Shown: positions 53,314 through 64,000 of the stretch, piece by piece
Position numbering within the stretch: the first letter of the stretch is position 1
Layout of the letters: every line of letters begins with the position of its first letter
DNA from: Mesostigma viride
Taxonomy: Eukaryota; Streptophyta; Mesostigmatophyceae; Mesostigmatales; Mesostigmataceae
DNA length: 64,000 nucleotides
Assembly (NCBI GenBank): GCA_009746045.1
Contig: RPFO01000418.1
Span: 2,108,670 to 2,172,669 of the forward strand
Direction: 5' to 3'
Program-made: the position numbers and the translations under genes
Notes under the pieces: model-generated
What the model was told of the DNA's origin: nothing
Databases searched by the model: none
The model's input: the letters and a program-made list of their open reading frames with translations, nothing else

Positions 53314-56300
53314 GGGGACTCGGCGCGGCGAATATTTTCCGCGCCAAAAAAATTCCGCGGTACCCTCCGTACCGTGAAAAGTGGGTGCACGGTGCGCGCA
53401 CCCCTTGCGGAAGTGGCCATGGCGACTGCTTTTAGGCGAAACGTGACAAATCTGGCCCGCGGAAAGCAGAAACAATGCTCGATTGTTGGAGAAAATTAGT
53501 TACTGATTCTAATGTATGGTGGGATGGTTGCGAACTATAATGTCGCGGGCTTTTTTTCTTTGCCATCGGCAGGGGGGGTCCGGCCTGAATTTCTGTCGGG
53601 ATGAATAAAGTATAATGGATGCCTGCCGGTGTGATTGTCGATTGTTGCCAGTTTTGATGGTCGTAAGGAAAGCTAGTTTAATGACGTTTCTAAAGCCGTA
53701 AAAATTCCCGCTGTTATCTTTACCTTTCCCGTCATTTTGCGGTAAGATAACATTAGGCCTGCGCGATGCGCGCCCAACCTCTCCATGAAAGGGTGGCCTT
53801 TCTTGTCCGCCTGGGCACGAATAGATGCCCGTTATGGTACGTTCTTGTATTAACGTCTTAATCTAGCGTTTTCCTGCTTTCTTAGCTCGTTGAGCGTAAG
53901 CTTTTTGCCTTCTTTCCGGCCAGATGCTGCCAGGAAGTTGCGGGTCCTGGCGCTGCATCGCTGGATTCCTGGATGTCTTTTAGCAAGTTCGTCTGTGACG
54001 TGGCTGGCTTTCTGCAGCGCGTGGCCCGCAACCTGTCGGGAAGGTGTAATGCTTTTATTTCCATGCTTCTCTGAAATTTCTTTTGCTTAATAGACAGTTG
54101 TGTTCGAGGAAATTCACGCGGTCTTCCTAAGCAGCGGCATCATTCCCCCAGCTGCAGACACTGACGAGCTGGCACCTGTCTCCTAAAGAAAGTGGCTCGT
54201 GCTTGTTAGAAAGGAGGCAGTGTGCATTTTGCGGGACACAATGCTTTGGTGGCACATGCGTCAGATAGGTTGTTCCAATGGTCTCTTCACCTTTCCCACT
54301 GAGTAAATGATAGCCTTTGTCATGCTAACCAGAGCAGCTAGCCACAGGTTGGCTGGATAAAAAGTCAGCTTATTTTCTCTTTATATACTGCGTGTGTGGT
54401 CCTCCACGTGTCCGGCTTGTTGGGCATTTTGGAAGAGGGTTTTGTTGAAGATGTGTTGAAGATGTGTTGTTGGGTGGAACAACTTGGTTGTTGGCACAAA
54501 ATCACACATTATTAGCCTGAGATAGGCATTACATATGCTGCTCAGGCGTGTCGTCCTACCAGCCTTGTTGTTAAGGGTAGACTCACAAGGCTGGCTGTGC
54601 CGATGGAGGGGTGGGGCGTATGACGCTCCGGACATCCTCCTCACACTCCGTGATCAAAGTGGGCATGTTTTTGGGTGTCTAGGGTAGCAAAACAGATGTC
54701 ATTTTGGCTCAGCACTAGCTCAATTGTCTTTTAGCGTCTACCCAGGTGGCATCACAGGAAAATCAATAACTTGAGCTACGCTTGTCAGAATGAGCTCAAA
54801 CTTTGGGGTTGTGTTTCCCCCCACTCAGTGGAATTTCGCATGTATGGATGACCCCATTCGATGTGTTGATGATTTTATTTTTTTTTTTGCTCAAAAAAGT
54901 ACCGATTTTGCGGGGAAATTAATAACTCAAACAAATGTGATTATTTTGACCATGTGAATAGCCCAGATTTTTTAGAAGTGGGGGAACTTTGCAGGAATGT
55001 ATGGGCAGGTCATTTGGAAATGTGGTTTGTCTTGGGCAAAATATCTCATAAATAGCGTCTTTTTCTATTTTTAGCTCGCCACCGGTGCGTGGTTGGGGGT
55101 AGTACCCCCAACAAGTGGTGGCATGAATGCCCAAACATCATATTTATGGTACTCAATCATCACTAGATGGTTCCCAAGTGCATTGGAACTGATATTCATT
55201 AAAGTCAGTTTTTCAGGCTTTTGGGCGTGCGAGTCCCCTTAAGAAGTATGTGAAGTGTTTTGTGCCCTGTGGTAATGAGCTGCACGACCTGACAGCTGGC
55301 AGTTCACACCAAGTACGTGGTAGCTGTGTACACAAGGTCGCAACTGTACGCGAAAGGCTTGGTGGCAAACTGGCAATAATCACTGAAAAAAAAAGTGATG
55401 CTTCCATGACGTAGCAACTGAACGTGCTTAAGCAAGTGAAAACGACGCAGGATTTTCGCCAAACTCCAAATACCCCCAACCAAGATGCTAGGAGTATCTA
55501 CACTTCAAGGGCTTTCAGATTATATGCAATAATACCTTGGCTTTATCAAAGCATTTGGATGATAGCTCTACTCAAAGTTGGCCATGCAAAAGACGATCTT
55601 TTTTCCCCAAGGAAAAGTCTACCCCCCCTAACTTCCCAGGTAGGGTAGGGAATCTCAATATCAACATTGGACAACTTAGTTGGATAGTCCAATGGTGGTT
55701 TCCTTGGGTCAGACCACCCGGATAACCCATTAGACCTATATAAGGTGCTCATATACGTGTGTGGGTTACGCGCGCGTAAACAGCCAACTATGACATGCAA
55801 TACAAGAATGCATTATAACAAGCTAAAAAAGTTTGCCAAAGGTGCTGGAATACAAACATGTTGCCTACCTGCACTAACGAAATGATATGCTCCAAAGAAA
55901 TGCCATAAACTGGTCACTTTCAGGGCTAATACCGCTTTTTACAGCAGGCATGGAAGCTTGCTGAAAGGTGCACAAAAAATCTCGTCAAATATAATGCATG
56001 GGAGACGTAATCCGCTGCAAAGGACACGCAAACACGTCGCCGTACCTGGCTCGTTCACGTCCTGACCGGATTCCAATGGCCGGGACCCTCATATCTCACA
56101 CATACCATTGCTTTACAGGCATAGTCGCCATAGCCGCATCATGCACGCATCGTTTATGATTACCAGTAGATGCTGCGTTCAAAGATTACCTATAAACGCG
56201 TCCGCATTCCCAGCAAACGCATCAGCGGACATCCCGTACCAAATCTGGATGCTTGGGCTGGCGCAGACTGCCCGGCCATGAGTATAAAATGGAAATATGA

Positions 56301-56440
56301 TAAGCGATTACTCATCTGGCACTGACGACCAAGAAGGCAGTATTTTTCCACCTGAATTTTCCCAATCCTATAAGTGTAGCTCTGCGGTTGTTCCATCGGA
56401 AGATTCAGCGCGAACTGTCCACCTGGCGCGAGGTGGGGAT
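53314..56440. other. Right arm of the 28.1-kb element, part 2: no supported gene
   Basis: This is AT-richer than the PLV and Gypsy parts. Several minus-strand frames of 60-90 codons exist, for example near 53900-54060, 54380-54640 and 55213-55479, but none shows a recognisable motif or consistent splice partners. I see no RNA gene. Confidence 0.4.
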
Positions 56441-56443
56441 TTC

Positions 56444-56493
56444 ATTTCCACGCAGGCTTTCACCATTCGAATGGCGAAAGCCTGCGTGGAAAT
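56444..56493. repeat. 18-bp perfect stem-loop
   Basis: ATTTCCACGCAGGCTTTC and its reverse complement flank a 14-nt loop that contains CCATTCGAATGG. A partial third copy (AAAGCCTGCGTGGA) lies near 56547, followed like the second by TATTCTATTCACGAG-type sequence. It may be a tiny foldback element or a structured RNA. Confidence 0.6.
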
Positions 56494-57323
56494 GATATTC
56501 TATTCACGAGATTGTGAAATAACCCTAATAGGATCGAATGGCTAAAGCCTGCGTGGACATAAAATTCTATTCACGAGGATGTGTAAACCCTGATAGCATC
56601 GACATTGATCGATAAACAGAATGCCCCCCTCGCCCAGACTCAAATGTCCCCACTTGCGCTGATAACCCGTTCTCGCGCAAGGTGCGGATTTCATCATGGC
56701 GTGTACCCTTCCGTGGCGTGACTCACGCACGTTGTAAATTACTCGTCCCCCTAAAAACGCCCAAGTCCCAATGCATCGAATATTTCTAGAAAAGGCTGCA
56801 TGTTGCACCCTCGTTGTTGTTGTTGTGGGCGATCAGTATACGTTAAACGGATGCGTTGATTATCCTGAACCTTAAAAACTACAAATTGCAGCCAGTACTG
56901 GTACACCTGCAAGATGCGATGACAGTACACCTGCCTCTAAGTCATACGGACAAGAACATATTATATATCTTACAAGTATCTTGGACGAAAAAAATACGAA
57001 CCACATACAAGACATGACTCCAAGCGCCGTATCTGGGACCTAGTTGGCTACGAACTAAACACTTTTGTTTTGTTAACGAGTCGTAACGACAAAAGCGTTA
57101 CACACTTTGAACGTCTCCGTGAAGTTCAGAAAATTGTTCAGGACACGAACAGCTAGTGTCAGGCACGAAAAAATTCTCGCTAGGGATACGGATGTGCCGT
57201 ATCTTTTCAGTACAAACAAACGTTGCAACCACAAAATCAGATCCAGCCCGCGTTGGTTAAAGTGCACCTGTCGAAACGGTATACTTTTAATGTACTTTTT
57301 CGTTTCCGCAACGTTAACAACTC

Positions 57324-57359
57324 GTATACCTTTACGACGCGTAGAAAAATCGCTTAGTG
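57324..57359 (-). repeat. Right terminal inverted repeat of the 28.1-kb element
   Basis: 36 bp beginning GTATACC and ending CGCTTAGTG on the + strand, followed by TA. AAAGTATAC recurs just inside on the minus strand (near 57280). Confidence 0.88.
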
Positions 57360-57564
57360 TAAATCCCTGCCATCTAGCTAACGACGCTGGGTGTAAGACT
57401 TTATCCTTAATATGATTACTACACGCAGCCCAACTATAGAAAATTCCTGGTTGGCCTGTGGCCCCGTCGTGTGCTACTGCATAGTATAGGTATTGGGATC
57501 TACCTCCTTGATTAATACGTCTATATCCTCCTTCATTATTACGTCTGCTGCGAGAGGTTCCCAT
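57360..57564 (-). pseudogene. 5' half of the split Gypsy leader ORF (viroplasmin/RNase H1-like domain)
   Basis: It starts with an Arg/Asn/Gly-rich segment after ATG at 57564 and then reads YYAVAHDG, PGIFYSWAACSNHI and ASLARWQGF, the pattern of the caulimovirus-viroplasmin/RNase H1 N-terminal domain that binds RNA:DNA hybrids. The frame is broken at the TA of the 28.1-kb insertion. The open frame that continues to 57073 inside the insertion is an accident of its terminal repeat. In the intact retrotransposon it lay about 640 bases downstream of the primer-binding site and just upstream of gag. A role in binding RNA:DNA hybrids during reverse transcription is inference. Confidence 0.8.
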
Positions 57565-58185
57565 GAACTACCGATTAGGTATAAAGCAATATCACATGGT
57601 ATTACAGCAGGCAATGCAGGAAGGGGAAAGAAAGGAAGGAAAGCCCACCCAGGTTACCTCTACGTGCAGGTGACGTGCTCACAGCGAGAGAGAAACACAA
57701 GGCAGAAACAGGACGTTCACAGACAGTACGAAAAACGTTGAGGTACAGCCACCGGCAACACAGTAATTAAGGCAACGGCCAGCCGGTGACTACCCTCGAG
57801 CTGTAAGCAGCGTTGCCCTCCGGGGGTCCGCCCACAGCTCACGAAGGTCTGCCTCCGGGGCGACCCATTCACCAACAAGCACAAACATGAATAAAGAGCA
57901 CGACAGAAAACAGAAACCCCGTTTCTACGCGCGTGGGTAAGACGGGAAGGGCAAGAAGGAAATCCTAGAATCTCTAACTTCTTACCTCGCTCATGGACGT
58001 CTAGCGTCCTTGAACACCCAACGATGGGCTAGGCGGTTTAGGATGGCGCCCCTGGCTGCGACGCTGGCGGCTATGACGACCCCGGGCTCGATCAGCACCC
58101 CTTTGCTGGGCTGGCTGAACCCGTTCAGCTCGATGCCTTGCCTAGGTTACGCACGGCTCCGGGCCGCCATTCTAAACTCCCCTAA
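57565..58185 (-). other. 5' leader of the Gypsy element
   Basis: GC-rich untranslated leader between the primer-binding site and the small viroplasmin-type ORF. On the minus strand a short ATG AGC GAG|GTAAGAAG (near 57978-57995) looks like a splice donor, so a spliced subgenomic RNA is possible. No long ORF. Confidence 0.5.
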
Positions 58186-58203
58186 CCTAACCTCCGATAA
58201 CCA
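58186..58203 (-). other. Primer-binding site of the Gypsy element
   Basis: One base inside the 5' LTR the minus strand reads TGGTTATCGGAGGTTAGG. It begins with TGG as tRNA-primed sites do and resembles the initiator-Met site TGGTATCAGAG with one extra T and an A-to-G change. The primer tRNA is not identified. Confidence 0.75.
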
Positions 58204-58204
58204 G

Positions 58205-58893
58205 TGTAACGAACCCATCCGGGTCGTGCGAAAGATCCTATGTTAGGGTGGTTAATATGGAAATCTGGGTCAACCGCTCACCACTCTCCGGGAGTGGTAT
58301 TAACGGAGCAGTTGCGGCATTTACACTGCTACGGCTCACGGTGATTAATATTGCATTAATCTACACAACCCACATTCAGGATAGAGCCACCAAATGCAGT
58401 TGGAATTATGCCCCAGGTTCAGACAGGTGATAACACACACTTTATTCCGAACCAAGAGGACGAGACTCTCGTCCTCGGACCAATTTCACCTAGGTCTGCC
58501 ACCAAGCTGGCAAGGGGCGCCGACATGGCGCCGACCTTCCAGCGAATTCCAAAGCATGCAGTCCACACAAGATCCTCGGGTCGACATCGACCCCCGCCAG
58601 CTGGCTACAGAATCCACGCATGAGTACAATATCTCAACCAGCTGTAAAGTACGCAGCGCGGCGCGAATGCACCGGCCTACTAGCTCTAGAAGATCTCGAA
58701 CATCAACCTAGGCCCAAAATAACCGGTCCGAATCACACAAACTATCATAGTTCCATACAAAAATCCTGACCAAGGGACAATTCCCAAATTAAGTCCCGAA
58801 ATGAATCCCAAAGTCCTACGGACTATGACAACAAGCCAAAATACATAATTTATTCCATTGTTGCGCCCGTTCCAAAGGGTCGGGTTCGCAACA
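58205..58893 (-). repeat. 5' LTR of the Gypsy element (right in the window)
   Basis: 689 bp, the same as 18658-19346 as far as I compared. Its outer flank is CGGAA (58894-58898), the second copy of the target duplication. It should contain the element's promoter, reading leftward. Confidence 0.95.
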
Positions 58894-58898
58894 CGGAA

Positions 58899-59810
58899 CC
58901 TGGCTGGTCTGAGCTCGCGACTTTGACGTTGACAGGTTATTTTAATTCCACCTTTGACGTGGACAGACCCAGCTATTTCGACATGCCACCCATCAAGATA
59001 TACCGGAGCTCGTGTTTTACATATGGGTCGTACGCCTCCCTTTAGCTTGACCTGTGCCAGCACCTCCAAAACCGTCACCGCCTCCGCATGCAATGTCGAG
59101 TTGATGGCCGGTTTTGGCCACCGCGGACCTGACCACCTGCCCCGGGGCTGGTCCCGACCGTGCCTTCAGCTCGATCGCCGCCCTCTTTACCGTCCTTCAG
59201 CGCTCTGTCGAAGACCTCTGGGTCCCCTCCCCCTTGACCGAATCCACTTCCTCCTCCACCTCCAAGAAGCCATCTCACAGCACGTGACGCCCCTACATAG
59301 CTGCAGATGTGGCAGCTGTGGGCCGCACGCTGGCTGCTGAGCTCCCCACCATCCCCACCGCCACCGCCACCCTCCTCGCCTCCCCCCCCCGCCTCCACCG
59401 ACGCCATCACCGCCCAGCTCCATGACATCGACAAGCGCCTCCAGGACAATGCCATCGCCATCGAATGCCTGCAAAACACCGCAGGTATCACCGCCCAGGC
59501 GGTAAAGGACGGACATTGCCGCCAAGCCAGCCCCAGGCTGCTGGCCTAGTGGCTGGCGATGCTCCCCACATCCAGACTACCTGGGCGGACATGCTTAAGC
59601 AACACACCGGCCACCTCCACCACCTCCGCCGTCGCATGCAACACCGCGAGCCCCGCCAAATTTTTACATAAATTATCAAAATTTTGAGGGGTCAACCCAA
59701 CTTAAGGCGTGAATCCTATAGATTAATTTAGCAATTGGGGGTCATCCCGCACTATCCAGGGCATCGCAACTTCCCCGCCAATCCAAAACAACCGGAATAA
59801 CTAACCACCA
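58899..59810. other. Decayed repeat-like sequence between the Gypsy LTR and the Helitron
   Basis: The + strand has fragments with coding-like composition in shifting registers (GYFNSTFDVDRPSYFDMPPI; TDAITAQLHDIDKRLQDNAI; TWADMLKQHTGHLHHLRRRM) and no intact ORF. This may be a dead retroelement or gag-like relic. TCAAAATTTTGAGGGG near 59677 is a possible 5' terminus of the Helitron (they begin with TC), not proven. Confidence 0.35.
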
Positions 59811-59814
59811 ATCC

Positions 59815-60000
59815 CAGCGAGCGAGCGAAGCGAGCGAGCGGCCGCTGAAAGCGGCCTGGCGCGCAGCGCACGGCGAGCGCAGCGAGCTGTGCGCTGCGCG
59901 CGGCGAGCGAGCGAAGCGAGCGAGCACCCTACCGCGAGCGAGCGGAGCGAGCGAGCACCGTACCGCGAGCGAGCGGAGCGAGCGAGCACCGTACTGCGCA
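59815..60000. repeat. GC-rich repeat of GCGAGCGAGCGAAGCGAGCG
   Basis: Three to four degenerate copies of GCGAGCGAGCGxAGCGAGCG followed by AGCACC(C/G)TACC, with strong self-complementarity, about 150 bp upstream of the Helitron gene. It may belong to the Helitron 5' region. Confidence 0.7.
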
Positions 60001-60133
60001 CCAATCCGCGAGCGAAGCATAGATAGGGCAAAGGGCAGAACGCTACAACTCCGCTGCCCAACGTTCACGAGCCTCGGCAAAATACAAAAACACTACGTGC
60101 GCTCGGGGATTCCACGGAACCTGTTGGCCGGCT

Positions 60134-63100
60134 ATGGCGCCTTCCGTGCGCATGGCGTTTCTCTGCGTCTTACTGCTTGCCCCACTTATTGCCACCGTCC
60201 TGCCTGCGGCTGCGGCTAGGAGCTTGGCGTCTGATTTGACTCGGCAGGCACGTCGGGCTGCTGCTCGGGCTCGCACTGCCCAGGCCAACCCGGTTAATGA
60301 CTATGCTGCAACTGTGGATGCCCAACAGCGCCAGCAACAGCGACAGCAGCGGCGTGCGGAATACCAAGCTCAACAACATCGCGATAGGCAGGCCCAGTTG
60401 AATGCAGCACGCCTTGCACAACCGGTTGCACGGCAGCATGGCACACTACGTGATTTCAATGAGGGCGGTGTCGCGCGGCATGATGCCGGCGATATGGATC
60501 AAGTGTGCACGAAATGCGGGGCTTATTTACCACTGGGTTGGGGAGAAGACCTCCGCTGGCATCTACACGACTTGCTGCATGGGTGGCCAGGTCCAGCTTC
60601 CACCCCTGTCCACTCCGCCCCGCCATCTTGCTGACCTTCTCGCCGGTAACAACTCTGAGGCTCGGGCGTTCCGCAAGAACATCCGCAAGTTCAATTCCGC
60701 GCTTGCGTTCGCATCCTTTGTGAATGCCTCCGCTCGGTTTACGTCTGCTCACGCCAACAATTTCCAGCCCCCTGGCCGTGGACCTCCTCCGATGGGTATC
60801 GATGGCGCTGTTCACCGTTGGATGGGTCCTCTTTTCCCCGAGGAGGGGGTGGGCCCGCGGTTTGTCCAGTGCTATTTCTCCGATTCTGGGGATGTGCTTG
60901 AGGCGCAGGGCCGTTTGCAGCATGTCGGTCTCACCGGCGACACGGAAGAAGTCCTGATGCAGAGCCTGCAATCACTCATCCGGCAGCACAACCCATACGT
61001 TCGAGCCTTGATGCGGGCAGTGGAAGCCCACAGTCCTCTTCGCCCCTTCAAGGTCCTCCTGAGTGCAGACGCGGGCCTGCCTTTGGTGGGAGCACACCCT
61101 GGCACCTTCAATGTGCCTGTTGTGGGAGATATGGCTGTTATCATGCCCGGTACGTATGCATCATGCGATCAGTCCCATTCATTTCCCGTGTCATTATTGC
61201 ATTCCTCGCTCATGGCCATGTGTACGTGTATACGTGTATGCTGACTTCCTCCACCCTGCCACCATCGTCCGTCTCCTTTTACAATGCAATATGTGTTCCA
61301 CACCCAGGTGCGGGGGATGAGAACCAAGAAACCCAGCGTTGCATCATCGTCAACAGCCGTGGCGGGAGGCTGCAGGTTTTTCAAACCTATCACCAAATGT
61401 ATGACCCCTTTGTCTACGTCCTGTTTTCCATCCACGGGGATGTTGGTTGGCGCTTAAACATGACCACCCGGGGTGACACCCGGCGTGCTAGGGCGCTCAC
61501 TGCGCGCATGTTTTATGCCCACCGCCTGCAAGTGCGCGATGCCCCTGGCCACCCTTTGGTGATGGACGTGCTGCATGATGGCTGTCGCCTTTTTCGTCAG
61601 TACGTGTGTGACCAGTACGCTAAGGTAGAGGAGGGAAGGCTGAACTACATTTGCACGCATCAACGAGAGCTGCGTGTGGATTTGTATTCTGGCTTGCAAG
61701 ATATGGTGACCCGCGGTGACGCAGACCTTGACACAGCGGGGCGCAAGGTTGTCTTGCCGTCTTCCTTCCTTGGTGGGCCTCGCGATGTAGCGCAGCGTTA
61801 TCAGGATGCCATGGCCATCTGCAGGGAGTATGGCAAGCCTGACCTCTTTGTCACCTTCACTTGCAATCCCACTTGGCCTGAGATCACAAGGAATTTGAAG
61901 CCTAACCAAGTTGCCAGTGATAGGCCTGACATTGTCAGCCGAGTGTTCAAGCTCAAACTTGATGCACTGCAGACTGACATTTTTGGCAAGGGGGGAAACC
62001 CGGGGGTCTTTGGCAAGGTGGTGGCGCACATTGCAGTCATAGAGTTTCAGAAGCGGGGTTTGCCGCATTGCCACATGCTGCTCACGTTGGCAGCTGAGCA
62101 CAAGCCTATGACCGCTGACTCCTATGATGGGATAGTCAGTGCTGAGATCCCTGACGTCGCCACCCAACCCATCTTGCACGGCGTTGTTACCAAGTGCATG
62201 CTGCATGCACATTGTGGGACTGGGTCAATGTGTTGGGAGGAGGGTCGGTGTACAAAGAACTTCCCAAAAAAGTTCCAATCCACCACCGCACAAGCTGAGG
62301 ATGGCTATCCCCTGTACCAACGTCGTCCACCTTCGGAGGGAGGTGCTGTGCATGTCGTCACCCGTGCGAACGGTACGGTAGAGACGTTTGACAGCCGCGA
62401 TGTCGTGCCCTACAACCCGTACCTTTGTGCAAAGTACGGGGCGCATATCAATGTGGAGGTGTGCAATAGTGTCAAGGCGGTCAAGTACCTTTTCAAGTAC
62501 GTTTATAAGGGTCATGATCGCATCACTGTGCGCTTAGCTCCAGTTGATGGCCAAGCCATGGGTAGTCATGGGCTGCCGCAAGCGGCTGATGCCGTGAATG
62601 AGGTCACCCAGTTTGTTGAAGCGCGCTACGTTTCTGACTCAGAGAGTGTTTGGCGCCTGTTCGGGTTTGACCTCTACTCTATGTCCCCTACTGTGCATCG
62701 CTTGGACTGCCATGATGAGGGTGCTCAGAGCGTGTATTTCACGGCTGAGGATGCTCAGCAGCGTCTGGATGCCGCCCGCAAGACCAAGTTGACTGCTTAC
62801 TTTGAGCTGAACGCAACTGACCCACTTGCCCGCACCTTGCGCTACGTTGACATACCCAAGCATTATACTTGGCAAGATGCTACCAAGACTTGGAAGGCAC
62901 GTGTGCGAGGGGGGCATGGGGATGACGTTGCCAGGATGTATGCGGCGTTCCCGTCTTCTGGCGAGCGATATTACGTCCGCTTGCTACTTACACAAGTGGT
63001 AGGTGCCACCTCATTCAAGGACTTGCGCACAGTAAACGGTGTCGCATATGACACCAGTAGGGAGGCGTGCGACGCTTTGGGCATGCTTGCGAACGACCGA

Positions 63101-64000
63101 GAATGGTTGCTTGCGCTGCAAGAGGCCAAGGATATACATGGGGGTCGGCAGTTGCGCTCTAGCTCTCTTCGTGACGATGCTTGCAAGCCCTGAGCCACCC
63201 CTTAACCCTCTTGCACTCTGGGAGACGTTCGAGTCCGCTTTTGCAGAGGACTTCACCTGGGCGCGCCGACACCAGCTGGGCGATAATGCACTTGCCACGA
63301 ATGCAAGCGACATCAATTCGGCCTTGATGGATCTGGACGCTCGCTTGCGCGTGTGGGGCAAGTCTGTGACATCCTTTGGGTTACCCCAGCCCGACTTGGC
63401 CATGGCTCCTCCCGCAGCAAACAGTCTCATTGCCGAGGAGCTGGCTTATGACCGAGTTGAGTGCGCGACCATTGCAGCCGCCAATTTGGGGCTCATGGGC
63501 AACGGGGAGCAGCGACCTATCTTTGATGCGATCATGGCGGACATTCGTGCACACAAGGGGGCACTCCATTCCATCCATGCTGCCGGCGGGTGTGGCAAGA
63601 GCTTTTTGCTTACAACCATTATCTCGCAAGTCCGTGCAGAGGGTAAGGTTGCCATTGTCACTGCTAGCAGTGGGATTGCGTCGTTGCTGTTGCCGGGCGG
63701 CCGCACCGCGCACTCTCGCTTTAAGTTTCCAATCCCATTGATGCGTGATTCGTACTGTGGCATTGATCATGACTACACAAGCCCCTTGGCGGACCTTATT
63801 CGGGCTGCTGACCTCATCGTCATTGATGAGGGGATGGCTGCCAGCAGACACATGTTCGAGTGCTTGGACAGGAGTCTTAGGGAGATCACCCGTGTGGATG
63901 AGGTCATGGGTGGCAAGGTCGTGGTGACAGGGGGGGATACCCGCCAAACATTACCTATTGTAAAGCGTGGGTCTGTCGCAGATATCATAGCTGTGCATCT
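60134..64000 (+). CDS. Helitron Rep/helicase transposase, one intron, two frameshifts, truncated by the window end
   Basis: A rolling-circle transposase. Exon 1 ends at 61149 (CCCG|GTACGT) and exon 2 starts at 61308 (ACCCAG|GTGCGG), giving MPGAGDENQETQ across the junction. The exon 1 region holds the Helitron N-terminal pattern: CTKCGA, then CCMGGQVQLPPL, then FRKNIRKFNSALAFASF. Exon 2 holds the Rep domain: YDPFVYVLFSIHGDVGW, YQDAMAICREYGKPDLFVTF with TCNPTWPEI, the HUH motif GLPHCHMLL near 62056-62082, and YLFKYVYKGHD. The Pif1-family helicase begins past 63200 with Walker A AGGCGKSFL and Walker B LIVIDEG, and runs off the window. Register changes near 60515 and near 63165 break the ORF. The start at 60134 (hydrophobic N terminus) is uncertain. 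Confidence 0.88.

Noticed and set aside
57073-57359. C-terminal half of the 163-aa frame as part of the viroplasmin-like protein
   Set aside because: This part lies inside the inserted element; the true continuation is at 29249-29101.
58205-58893. Solo LTR unrelated to the left element
   Set aside because: Its outer flank CGGAA matches the outer flank of the left LTR, its inner flank has a primer-binding site, and its length equals that of the left LTR. The two are the pair of a single element.

Overview
The window is nuclear DNA of a eukaryote, most likely a unicellular green alga or similar protist (inference). It holds an intron-rich host gene with GT-AG introns and high-GC coding sequence, abundant micro- and minisatellites, an LTR retrotransposon, a Helitron, and a virus-like element of the kind that integrates into algal genomes. 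No bacterial gene organisation is present.

Region 1 (1-12.6 kb) is one host gene on the + strand. Ten exons spell out RRN3/TIF-IA, the RNA polymerase I initiation factor; the N-terminal exons lie before 1076. Its introns are full of tandem repeats, and at seven splice junctions the repeat unit contains a copy of the exon edge plus the splice site. Region 2 (12.6-18.65 kb) has no gene I can support.

Region 3 (18,658-58,893) is a nest of mobile elements. The outer shell is a Ty3/Gypsy retrotransposon on the minus strand with two 689-bp LTRs, identical as far as I compared them, and a 5-bp target duplication (CGGAA) 40.2 kb apart. Reading leftward it runs 5' LTR, primer-binding site, a small ORF with a viroplasmin/RNase H1-like N-terminal domain, gag, pol, an extra 722-aa ORF, polypurine tract, 3' LTR. 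Its RT is split by a 588-bp inverted-repeat element (24,913-25,500). Its small leader ORF is split by a 28.1-kb element with CACTA...TAGTG ends and a TA duplication (29,252-57,359); removing that element restores the ORF in frame. Inside it sits a 17.9-kb Polinton-like virus (PLV; 32,000-49,916) with 630-bp inverted terminal repeats.

The PLV has a leftward block (herpes-OBP-like helicase, archaeo-eukaryotic primase, tyrosine recombinase, AT-hook protein, A32-type packaging ATPase, coiled-coil protein) and a rightward block (1078-aa putative virion protein, basic zinc-finger protein, penton, small amphipathic protein, double-jelly-roll major capsid protein, Ig-like/lectin-like fibre, small ORFs). 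I see no protein-primed PolB, RVE integrase or adenain-like protease. Most left-block genes are open, whereas the penton, capsid and fibre genes carry many single-base frameshifts. This suggests either an integrated provirus losing virion functions or uncorrected assembly indels.

Region 4 (58.9-64 kb) has decayed repeat-like sequence and then a Helitron Rep/helicase gene on the + strand that runs off the window.
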